Position numbers and translations under genes: made by a program. Under the pieces are notes generated by a model. It searched no databases and was not told where the DNA came from. It saw only the letters and a list, made by a program, of their open reading frames with translations. A stretch of 64,000 nt of DNA, taken from Collybiopsis luxurians FD-317 M1 (Eukaryota; Basidiomycota; Agaricomycetes; Agaricales; Omphalotaceae). Positions 22,976 through 32,917 of this stretch are shown piece by piece (position 1 is the first letter of the stretch; the number at the start of each line of letters is the position of its first letter). The stretch spans positions 1 to 64,000 of the forward strand of contig KN834752.1 in the NCBI GenBank assembly GCA_000827265.1, given 5' to 3'.

Positions 22976-24025
22976 GGCTGATATCAGCTACAGCTTTGGG
23001 AACACAGCGCTTTCATACAATCTCCACAAGATCCTGCGTCCCCTGTCAAGTCTCCTGTCCCTGTCACCTTTAAGGAGGTACCTGTTTTTATTCAAAGAAT
23101 ACTAATGTAATCGAGACTGAAATCTTTTAGTCTAAAATGTAAAAAAGAGTGCGAATGAATGGATGGAAAGAAAAACTACAATCCTCGGGCATAAGTAATA
23201 AGGAACGGTGGTATAATCATCGTCGTAAAGTACGGAGAAATGGAATATAATTCGTCGGAACTCAGACGCGTCGCGCATCAATAATATTAATGGGCAATCG
23301 TGTGTAGTATATCTTATCATCGCATAGGAACCCATATCTTCAACGACTGCACATACAAACTGGATCAGCGCTTCCAGATATTCGAAACAAACTCCCACTC
23401 ACCTGGTCACTCCCTGTCGTAGCAATAACATTCACCAGCCTCGGTCCTGCATTCGCAGAATTGGAAGGCTCCGTCTTACCCTTGTCCGTACCGGCAGCGG
23501 CAGCCTGAGCACCAGCACTAATGACTTGTCTTCCTCAATCTTCCTCGTGCACCTACCCGTTTTCAGATCCCAAATTCGGATTGTATGATCATCTCCCGCA
23601 GTGAGGAGGAATTGGCCATTGGGGTGGAACACAATTGCATGGACCCAGTCATCGTGGCCGCGCTACATATCAAGAACGAACGGAGGGGCGGGTGAGAATC
23701 AGTGTCTGTGAGGCAGGGAAGGCTGGGACATACGAGTGTATGTAGACACTGTCCACTATGGACATCCCAAATCTTGATCAACTTGTCTCTGGATGCGGTG
23801 AACGCAAATGCAGGAGTTAAACTGGCTGATGCCTGCGCACCAATAGGAGCCTGAAGAGTAGTCAATCAAAAAGTACGTAGAGGAAAAAATCGACCAGTCC
23901 ACGCACTTTCACCGCAACTAGTTCCCTCACGGCAGCTTCTGCATAAGGTGGACAAAACTCGGCTGCTTCAACATCATGATCGTGCCCACGATATTCAGCT
24001 TTTACGTCTCCTGAAAATAGCTCGA
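22976..24025 (-). pseudogene. Truncated duplicate of pac1/LIS1 3' half
   Basis: Near-identical copy of about 29155-30255, covering the last part of exon 7 through exon 10 of pac1, its introns and its downstream flank. It lacks the LisH, coiled-coil and first WD40 repeats. Within the copy of exon 9 a 34-base stretch is missing (intact at about 29729-29762), which shifts the frame in the last repeats. The right end of the homology breaks off near 24025, about 65 bp before a MITE. It cannot encode a functional LIS1. Confidence 0.9.
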
Positions 24026-24087
24026 CGACGATTGCGCTTCGCTTTGGCCCAGTCACATCTTTCTATCTATTCTATGTACTATCTATA

Positions 24088-24361
24088 TACACTGGCAGTC
24101 AAAACTGATTGACCCCCCAAATTGGGTAGGTGGTTTCACACGGGGTCTCAAACCCTTCTCTTCCTCGACGTTCGCTGAGCTGGCAGTTCCCAAGCAGCAA
24201 ACTCAACCTCCTGCTTACTTCTTTCATAAAGACCTTTTATATATTTTATACTACTACGATATCAAGTTTTTCCCCCGAGGCGAAGGTTCTGAGCCCCGTG
24301 TGAAAACGCTACTCGATTTGGGGGGTCAATTAGTTTTGACCGCCAGTCAACCGCCAGTGTA
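24088..24361. mobile_element. MITE of Tc1/mariner type
   Basis: A 270-bp element (24090-24359) starting CACTGGCAGTCAAAACT and ending with the inverted counterpart AGTTTTGACCGCCAGT...GCCAGTG, flanked on both sides by TA, the target-site duplication of Tc1/mariner elements. The inverted arms continue inward through ATTGACCCCCCAAAT and TTTCACACGGGG, about 60 bp in all. The right arm carries an 11-bp extra copy (GGTTGACTGGC). No coding capacity, so it must rely on a transposase elsewhere. Confidence 0.88.
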
Positions 24362-24445
24362 GGAAAGACGATAAAGGGAAGATGCGTTGAATAGTGCCAG
24401 ATCCGATGCGAATGCAAAACAAAAAACAAACGCCAGGATATGAGA

Positions 24446-27400
24446 CTAATCGGTAGGGAAGAGGAAGAGCTTCTTCCCATCGGGGTTGTACCTCTGTCGT
24501 CTTTCCTTCTGTTGGGTCATGGTGGAAAAGGCACCGCCTGCTGCAGCGTCGAATGACCATGCGCGCATGTTGCTCAAGAGCGGTCTTTGCCGTGTAGGGT
24601 TACCGAAACTACCGAGGCCGGGACTGAAGGGAGCATCCGAATCTTCACTACCATACCCGTCTTCCTCACTGAGGTCATATCGATCTTCGTCGCCAAAATC
24701 GCTTCCATATCGAGCTAAGGGACTCGTCACACTGGAGGGTGAGCTAGAAACAGAAGCCATGCTGCCGGTTCTGTTCCTCATTGTCATTGGACCGGGGGCA
24801 GAGGCAATCGAAGTCATGGATGCCAATGATGAAGACGACTCGCATCTGGAGGCTGTAGGTCTGCGGACAAGGAGATCGGGAACCAAAAGTTTACCCTCTG
24901 CACCTTGAGCCAGCAGTGGTCTTTCGCGTCTCGGACGTGTGCTTAAGGCGGATAAGGCGGATACTAAAGGAGGAGAACGAGAAGTTGGGGAGGGGGGACC
25001 AGAGTACATAAATATTCGGGATTTGCTGCGTCGCGTAAACGAGCCCTGAAAAGCGGAAAGAAGATAAGTATTGGAATTGGGTGAAGACTCGTACACGTCC
25101 AGGGAGGGAGAGGTGGTGGGCAAAGTAATGGGAGCATGACGAGGACCTGAAGAGCGGGATTTGCGGTCAGTTAAAAAAGATCTTGAACGCTGTTTTGGTT
25201 CGCAAGGGATAGGAGTGGTGGTGGTAGAGATGTTTGGGGGGAATTGGGAGATGGGAGAGGGATACGAGACACCAGTGGAATCGGAATCGGACTCGACATC
25301 TGAAAGGGAAGAGGGAGCCTCCGAATGTCCCGACTCATTGAAACCGTAAAGATAATAGGTGGGAGGAGAATAAGCGTCTTGGCGAGGATCTAAGCTATCT
25401 GCCATTTTGCATTCATCTGAACAGTACAAAGGCAAGGGACCTTGGTCGATGATGGTCTTTATCTTTGTGACTGGGCGATTTTGAGCAGCATTTCGTGACC
25501 GAGCTGGGAAGAATTAGAGAAGAAGTCTATTTTTAGGAGAGTTGGGTTTACCTGAAGTGACTACAGGACGATACTTAGTTACAATTTGAGTTGTGCGTTT
25601 GGGAGCAACTTGCTTATCGCATACTGGACAGAATGGAGTGTCGTAGTCCGCACTGTCGAATGACCATGCCCGCATGTCGCCCAAGAGCGGTCTTTGCGGT
25701 GCAGGGAGACCGAAACCACTGAGACCGAAACTAGAGGAAGCATCCGAATCTTGACTTGCATACTCGTCTTCCTCGCTGAGGTCGTATCGACCTTCGTCGC
25801 TGAAGTCAGTTCCGTATCGAGCCAAGCGGCTTACGTTGGGGCGTGAGCTGGAAACAGGAACCATGTTACCGGTTCTGTTCTTCATTGTTGAAGACAACTC
25901 ATGTCTGGAGGTGGTAGGCCTGGGGATAAAGAGGCCACGAACCAAGAGTTTACCCGGTTCGCCATGAGCGAGCGGTGGAATTTCGCCTCTCGGGCTTGTG
26001 CTTAATGCGGATGCTGAAGAGGTCCTTAATGGTAACTCCCGCTTGCCGCCCTTCTTGCCTGAAAAAACGCTACTAGGACCGGATGTCATGGACCTGCCCC
26101 TGCTGATCTGTCCAAACTTGGACGGATCGAACTTGGATTGATCAACGGCTTTGAAAGGAGACCGAGGAGCATTAGCACCGACGGTCCAACCATCAGCACT
26201 GGGTTGCTTGACTCTGACTTCTCCACGGCGGGAACCACCGTGGGGCATGGTTATCTGTCGGGTATAAGCCTCTTTCTCCAGAGTGGGTTTCTCCTGGACC
26301 GCCTATGAGACGAAAAGAACAAAAGCACTTAGGGAGAATGAAACACGGAAGAACAAAAAAAAAACAGACTGCTTCATGAAGCTTGACGATTGTAGTAGGA
26401 GCAGCGACGGCGTTCCTCTGTTGCCATCTTTGATCACGCAGTTCAATGATATCCTAGTACAACGGGTCAAAATCGCCGGCTCGAAAAAGTACCAATCAAA
26501 CCCACTTGTAACATGAATTGCATACGCGAACTGATATTCTGACTCTTGGCCAATTTCTTCATCCGGTCAAAGTACACATTAGTGTGCACCCTCGCCTTAG
26601 GAATATCTAACATTTGACCAGCAGTAGCAAGAAGCTTGCACAAACTTTCGACCTCATCCTCCTCAGGATTATCTACATTTCCAAGAAGTTGCTTCACACA
26701 CTCGTGGATGATCGTATCTGTGACCGTCTGTAGCTTGAACAGTTCACCAATGAACTTGATGAGACCAAGACGTTGACGTTTGGCCTTTTGCGCAGTATAG
26801 TACTCGTCGGAGTACGGGACAATCTTTTCGCCTCTCGCCTTGTTGGCAATTTTAGCAGCTCGGTCATCCAGCGTCTTTGTATCAGCGGCAGCGCCTGTAA
26901 CTTTCCTGTTGCCCCATCCCCGTTCAAAGTCTTCCTGACACTTGTCAAGCAGGTACCTTTGGAAAAGATGCCCACCAGCAATTGACTCTTCTTCAGAATT
27001 CTTGTAAACCTGAACCTCGGGACTAATCTGCGTCATCATCTTCCAGCAAAACCTGGCGTACATCTCCGGCCATGTAGCTACATCGCTAGCCCTCTCTAAA
27101 ATGAGTCCAGTGACCTGAATGAGAGTTCGTCCATCCTTTTCCTTTTCCGACTTGTTTGCCCAAGCAATAATCTGGTCCGAAATGGAATCAAATTTCTTCA
27201 TTGTAAGTTTGTTAAGCAAGGCCTTGACTTTTCGGTCGACAATCTCAGGCGAGTCTGGGTCAACACTTGCCGTCAGCTTTCTATCCCATCTGTTCCCAGT
27301 TACGGGTAATAGCACAACAGGCTCAAGAGTAGCACCACCCAGACCAAAAGTAGCTGCATGACCTGATTGTTGGTTTTCCTTGACTGCCACTTCGTAAACC

Positions 27401-28904
27401 TCGGCTTCGATAGGAAGTGCAGATCCAGGTAGACACTGCAGAATATCACAGATTTTAGTTGCTGAGAGACGATCTTCTGCACTCTGAGCCCAGCAACGTG
27501 TGGTGAGATCCCAGATAACATCTGGACACCAAACATCCTGTGGCCTCGCAGGTCTTTTGCCCTGCATTAATTGCACTATAACAGAGTAGTCATTCTTACA
27601 GTCGTGAAAGGGCATCTTTTGAGTTAGGATCTAACATAAGTCGAAAATTAATTTAAGGTAAAAAGTACAACACAAACAAAACACTATGCATACCTCAACA
27701 ATAGTGCAACCGAATGCATATATGTCTCTGGATGTGTGATTAGGAACAGGTGTCGCTACTAAGCCGGGAATAAAAAGTTCTGGTGCCAGCCAGTGCATAG
27801 AACCTTTAACATTCGAAGAAGTTGTAAGGGACCACACTTGTGAGCTGGTAGTGACCAATGTTAAACCGAAGTCAGCCAGGCAGCAGTGGAGATTATTGTC
27901 GACCAGGATATTACCCTGAAACAAGGCATAGATACGTACAGTCAGTGAATAATCAACCAGAAGTAGCGGTGCACATACCCCACGTATATCACCATGAATC
28001 ACAGGGGGTTCTCTAGAATGTAGATAATGTAGACCAGCTGCGATTTCACGAAACTACACCACACTGCAATCACTATTTTGAATGAAAAACAATCTCGGGG
28101 CACGTACAACAGAAGGTAGGCCGTGTTGTGGATTCCGCTTCAAAAATGTGATGATATCGCCGTTGTCCATCCAAGGTGAAATAAGGCAGAATGATGGATG
28201 AAAGATATCTATATTGACACCAAGCAGAGGAAGAATATTGGGATGCTGTAGCTGGCGCCATACCAAAGCTTCGTGGCAGAATTGCTGAGATCAATAGAGC
28301 CTTCTGTGGCTATATCTCGAATAAATATGTGAATTGACAAACCTGACGAATCTCATCGCGAGCTTTTTCATCCTGCTCGATGGTAAGCCGGAGGACTTTT
28401 AAACATACATGTTTTTCGTTCAAGCTTCCACGCCATATATCCTATTAGTTCTCTTTTAGAACAGCACTTGTCGTGCTGCGTGAATGAAAAGGCACTCACT
28501 GCAAAACCACCGCCCGCGACTGGATTTTGTCCCACTCGTTTGATGCCACGAATTATGAGTGATAAAGGTAAAATTTGGAACCTTCGCGACAGATAGCGAC
28601 ATAGGCCAAAGTACTTGTTGCGATTCTCCAAATTATGCTGTCCGGAATCCAAGATCTAGGTGAAATGAGTACCTCAGATTTTCTGTGGATTGACTGGTAT
28701 TGGCTAAGAACTTACCGCTTGTAGGTAATTTACCAGTTGTTGGGCCGTTTGCAGCTCAAGCCATTGAAATTGCAGACTCCAGTTTTGCTCGTGTGCGTCG
28801 TATTCTAAGAATGCACGTCGGAGAATTTCCTGGATACTGGTGCTTTCATGAGCTGATTCCGAGTCCACGATCACAGTAGGAACGACAGTCGACGTCGATT
28901 CCAT
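24446..28904 (-). CDS. Chimeric kinase / eIF4G (MIF4G) / ECL1 zinc-domain gene
   Basis: One continuous minus-strand gene model. (1) TKL-like kinase from ATG 28904: glycine loop AGGGFADIWRGSL, Lys in VCLKVLRL, HEALVWRQLQHPNIL, catalytic HGDIRGGNILVD, DFGL, and GSMHWLAPELF; all key residues present. (2) In the same exon as the kinase C-lobe (27615-26485), eIF4G sequence begins at NRWDRKL and runs through KALLNKLTMKKFDSISDQI, LFQRYLLDKCQEDFERGW and IKFIGELFKLQ, the MIF4G domain that binds eIF4A in eIF4G. (3) After two introns the eIF4G linker continues (NAVAAPTTI, then GGSRRGE, MTSGPSSVFSGKK). (4) The same open frame passes into ECL1-type sequence: CPVCDKQVAPKR, intron, then LPLYCSDECKMAD. A downstream Ser-rich region ends in KKLFLFPTD. 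Intron 26303-26369 has a weak GTCTGT donor; if it is retained the protein stops after MIF4G. Two or three separate transcripts remain possible. Confidence 0.75.
24540..24965 (-). repeat. ECL1 C-terminal segment, copy 2 (downstream of zinc domain)
   Basis: Encodes GKLLVPDLLVRRPTASR, then ARYGSDFGDEDRYDLSEED and RPLLSNMRAWSFD, followed by the natural C-terminus RYNPDGKKLFLFPTD. The two copies are also clearly alike in DNA, for example around CAAGAGCGGTCTTTGC. Copy 2 is in the usual ECL1 position. Confidence 0.88.
25640..25985 (-). repeat. ECL1 C-terminal segment, copy 1 (upstream of zinc domain)
   Basis: Encodes GKLLVRGLFIPRPTTSR, then ARYGTDFSDEGRYDLSEED and RPLLGDMRAWSFD. It is homologous to copy 2 at 24540-24965. 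In copy 1 the segment runs straight into the zinc-binding CPVC motif instead of the terminal tail. Confidence 0.88.
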
Positions 28905-29016
28905 TTCAGAGAGTCCACATTTGCAGTGGTGGATGTAGTGGAAGTAGCGAATGCGGCGGCCCCTAGACCGTTAACGTTTAAGAATGTCAATCAAGCCTCG
29001 AAGTGGCAGTGAGGTC

Positions 29017-29256
29017 CTATAATCTGAAGTATTGCCTGGAATAATGATGCCACTCACCCTCTACATACACAACAGCTTTCACCCGAGCATTGCCCTCGCC
29101 TATGTATTGCAGTAAAGAAAACCTGTGCCACACGTATCTCGAACCGTTAGGGCAAAGGCTGACATCAGCTACAGCTTTGGGATTTGAACACAGCGCTTCC
29201 ACTGTGGAACTTCCACAAGATCCTACGCCCCCTGTCAAGTCTCCTGTCCCTGTCAC
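29017..29256 (-). other. Open frame between chimera and pac1
   Basis: An ATG-started frame of 79 codons without a recognised domain, beginning MTGTGDLTGGVG. Its 5' part overlaps the flank that is duplicated at 22976. It could be an upstream exon of the chimeric gene, since a GTGAGT donor follows VVYVEG, but the match to the exon starting near 28970 is not compelling. Confidence 0.25.
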
Positions 29257-29507
29257 CTTTAAGGAGGTACCTGTTTTTATTCAAAGAATACTAATGTAAT
29301 CGAGACTGGAATCTTTTAGTCTAAAACGTAAAGAAAAGAGTGTGAATGAATGGATGGAAAGAAAAACTACAATCCTCGGGCATAAGTAATAAGGAACGGT
29401 GGTATAATCATCATCGTAAAGTACGGAGAAATGGAATATAATTCGTCGGAACTCAGACGCGTCGCGCATCAATAATATTAATGGGCAATCGTGTGTAGTA
29501 TATCTTA

Positions 29508-31379
29508 TCATCGCATAGGAACCCATATCTTCAACGACTGCACATACAAACTGGATCAGCGCTTCCGGATATTCGAAACAAACTCTCCCACTCACCTGGT
29601 CACTCCCTGTCGTAGCAATAACATTCACCAGCCTCGGTCCTGCGTTCGCAGAATTGGAAGGCTCCGTCTTACCCTTGTCCGTACCGGCAGCGGCAGCCTG
29701 AGCACCAGCACTAATGACTTGTCTTCCCCAAGACATGCTCGTAACAAACTGCACATGAGCCTCAATCTTCCTCGTGCACCTACCCGTTTTCAGATCCCAA
29801 ATTCGGATTGTATGATCATCTCCCGCAGTGAGGAGGAATTGGCCATTGGGGTGGAACACGATTGCATGGACCCAATCATCGTGGCCACGCTACATATCAA
29901 GAACGAACAGAGGGGCGGGTGAGAATCAGTGTCGGCGAGGTAGGGAAGAGTGGGACATACGAGTGTATGTAGACACTGTCCACTATGGACATCCCAAATC
30001 TTGATTAACTTGTCTCTGGATGCGGTGAACGCAAACGCAGGAGTTAGACTGGCCGATGCCTGCGCACCAACAGGAGCCTGGAGAGTAGTCAATCAAAAAG
30101 TACGTAGAGGAAAAAATCGACCAGACCACGCACTTTCACCGCAACTAGTTCCCTCACGGCAGCTTCTGCATAAGGTGGACAAAACTCGGCTGCTTCAACG
30201 TCATTATCGTGCCCACGGAATTCAGCTTTTACGTCTCCTGAAGATAGCTCAACAACTTTTGAGGTCTATGAACATGGAGTTAATTTTCTGTAGACACCGA
30301 GAATGTTCAACGCACATGATCTCCGGCCGCCGTGATGATGAATTTTCCATCTTGTGAGGGGACAGCGCACCGTATCCAAGCGTCGTGCGGGGAAATGACT
30401 TTGATGCAATGGCTGAGAAGGAGTGAGAAAGGAAAGGCGGAGAAGGTAACACCAGTCACTCACGTCGATGCAATATCCCATATCCTCAATGTATGATCGC
30501 GACTCGAACTGATTATCTTATCGTCACCAGGAAGGAATCTAGCTGAAGAAATGGAATGCTCGTGTCCTCGCAACGTTGCAAAATTTTGATAATCGTTCTC
30601 CACATTCCATAATTTGATAAAAAGATCGTATCCGCATGACACTGGGACGCGGTATTAGAAAATCCAAATCCATATCGATGGTCGCTTGTTGAGTACTCAC
30701 CCAATGTCGTTCCAGTCGAGTTGTATTCGCAATCGGAAACTCTCTTTGTATGGCTCTTCAACGTCTTCTCCAATTCCCCGCCATCCCAATCCCAAATTTT
30801 GATGGTGAAATCGTCGCTGGCAGTCGCTACGATGTTGTAAACTGGATGGAACGCGGCAGCGTTCACGGTCCCTCTATGGCCTGTTAGTGTGTGTTTAGCA
30901 CTCGAGGCAGTGGGCAACCAATCGGCGTTGGCTTGCTTGCCCCCGGAACCATTGGGTATTAAGGCCATATGGGATTGGTCTTCCAAAGCTTGAGCCAGCC
31001 GAGCTTCCAGTTCCATTATCTGGGAAGGAAGGAATGGAAGTAAGGCAAAATTTTAATGTTAGGCGAGGATCACTATACCTTCTTTTGCATTCTAATCACG
31101 CTCGTCCACTTTTTCGCGAGCAGCCCACTGGTTTTTGCACTTGGATCAGGTTGAAAGTCTGCATGCTAGGGATGAAAATGAGCTTGAGAAATTGGGTTGA
31201 TTGGGGGATGTTTACGCTGGGCAATTCTTGCTTGAACTGTTCGAATGTTTTTGTGAAACCGTTTGTGTGGAGGTAATCGAGGATCGCCTTGTGCCTCTAG
31301 ACAAGTTAGATTATACGGATTTTCAAGCGAGAAGGGCTTACAGATCGTCCTGCTGCCTCTCTGAGAGGATGGAAGTCAT
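29508..31379 (-). CDS. pac1: Nuclear distribution protein PAC1 (LIS1 orthologue)
   Basis: Dynein regulator needed for nuclear and spindle positioning (family knowledge). Ten exons can be placed: 31342-31379, 31216-31294, 31079-31165, 30701-31019, 30464-30641, 30316-30412, 30134-30265, 29961-30077, 29596-29889 and 29508-29537. The first three join exactly in frame to give a LisH domain ([16 protein letters not shown]) and the conserved [17 protein letters not shown]. Then comes the coiled coil [12 protein letters not shown] and seven WD40 repeats, for example [63 protein letters not shown] and [16 protein letters not shown], ending SLKIWVPMR. Complete, with conserved residues. It is the source of the truncated copy at 22976-24025. 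Confidence 0.95.
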
Positions 31380-31628
31380 GATGGAAATTGAAAAGACAGT
31401 AAATTCCCAATAAACATTATTTCACGACGTTCCCACAGTGCTCTATTAGGGAATTTTAGATACTAGCTATACGATACTGCTCAATGTCCAGGCTCAGATA
31501 ACCCTACAGTCCCTTTATCAAGGTAGGCCAACCAACAAAATGACACGACGCGACCGAATATTCAAGGAACGAAAAGGCCTTCTCGTTTCACCGTGTCCCG
31601 ACTCACGCCACCTCCCCGTGAAAGGTCG

Positions 31629-32191
31629 TTATAGTTTGCGTGTTCGGCGCGTAGTCTAGACATGGACGAGAACATCGCCAGCCAGTATTATATAGCCTAG
31701 GAACATATAAGCTACCCGTCGAACCCTCCGCATGACCACAACATACCTTTGGCGCAACGGCAGCAATTTTTCCCCAACCCTTCAGTTTCAAATCCGCATT
31801 CACAACACCTCCAATCCTCGTCCCCAGCATCTCTCGTTTATTATTCAAGAGAACCGCTGCATTATCATCAAACCTCACAATCCTACCATCCGGTCTTCTT
31901 ACTGGCTTTTTCGTCCTCACTATCACTGCTCTCCGAACATCTCCTCGACGGACTTTAACAGCGGTCAACGAAGCTTGAGCCGCAGCTGAAATAGGTCGAG
32001 CATCTTTGACGACACACACAATTTCGTCGCCCACGGATCCCCAGCCGTTGTTCACCTTATTTTTGAGGACGTTGACGCATTCGACGATGATTGCGCCAGA
32101 ATTGTCTATGACCTGTCTGTAGTTTAGTAAATTCAGCAAAATACCAAGACTTGACTGTACTTGCATTTAAAGTACTTTTGAGACCAATCAT
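31629..32191 (-). CDS. Mitochondrial ribosomal protein uL14
   Basis: Component of the large mitoribosomal subunit. Exon 1 (32191-32165) encodes MIGLKSTLN. Joining to [17 protein letters not shown] at 32112 needs an intron with a GC donor (GCAAGT) and a normal AG end, 32113-32164. The rest carries the uL14 signature: [47 protein letters not shown] and GTRIGGVV, ending [10 protein letters not shown] before a last intron. The final short exon (TTRRTRKL, stop at 31629) is less certain. It lies 250 bp upstream of pac1 on the same strand with no sign of co-regulation. Confidence 0.88.
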
Positions 32192-32917
32192 CGTCCGGCA
32201 CGATGACGGTGGTAAAAGATTAAGCACGTACCTGAATTAGACGCCCAGACGCGTTCTCATGTCCAAACCGCCACCTTTGACCCTCCAGCAACGCCGCGTA
32301 AGGCTTATGCTCACGACTTTCCCAATGATTGTCGTTACTGGATGTACGTGTTGGTGGTATTATTCAAGGCTAACTCAGAGTTAGACACCCTTTCCATAGA
32401 TGTTTTATACAAACGACTAGTCCTTGGGGAGCCTCAACGGAAATTGAATAGACCAGGCGATGTACCCGAGCTGGTTGCAGGAAAGAACGAGGGTAACTGA
32501 TAGTCGTCGGGACGTACCGAAAGCAACGAGAGGATTAGAAGACCCTCAGTAATCTTATGTAGGTTAAATTCTATCCCGCTCGCGCAAATGGGTAATGACT
32601 TGAGACACAGATTGTACAATCTGTACAGTGACATGTTTGAACATTCAAGACGATCTAGTATCGAGTACTTCCTGTTGCACCCGGCCGAAAGAATCAAATT
32701 TAATAAGAAACATTTAATCTCAGTCTCGCGTTTTGAAAGGTTCGGAGCCTCTAGTCGTGATTTGAAAGCACCCACTCTTCAATATTGTTCCATTGAATAC
32801 AAAAATAATCACAACACAATGTTCCTGGACTTCAAAACCCTTCAAGAGTCTTTTACAAATGCCCGGCCTGTCCAGCAACGACCAAACAATGCACCGAAAA
32901 ATATTCGACGCGTATCG
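32192..32917. other. Intergenic region
   Basis: About 0.7 kb between uL14m (start at 32191) and the 3' end of the first DUF6534 gene. Frames present on both strands are short and unsupported. Nothing recognisable. Confidence 0.4.

Noticed and set aside
22976..24025. A second functional WD40/LIS1 gene
   Set aside because: The copy lacks the first half of the gene and has a frame-shifting 34-base loss in exon 9.
24486..24908. 140-codon plus-strand frame opposite the ECL1 segment
   Set aside because: Mirror of the Ser-rich coding strand; the minus strand has recognisable conserved motifs in both repeat copies.
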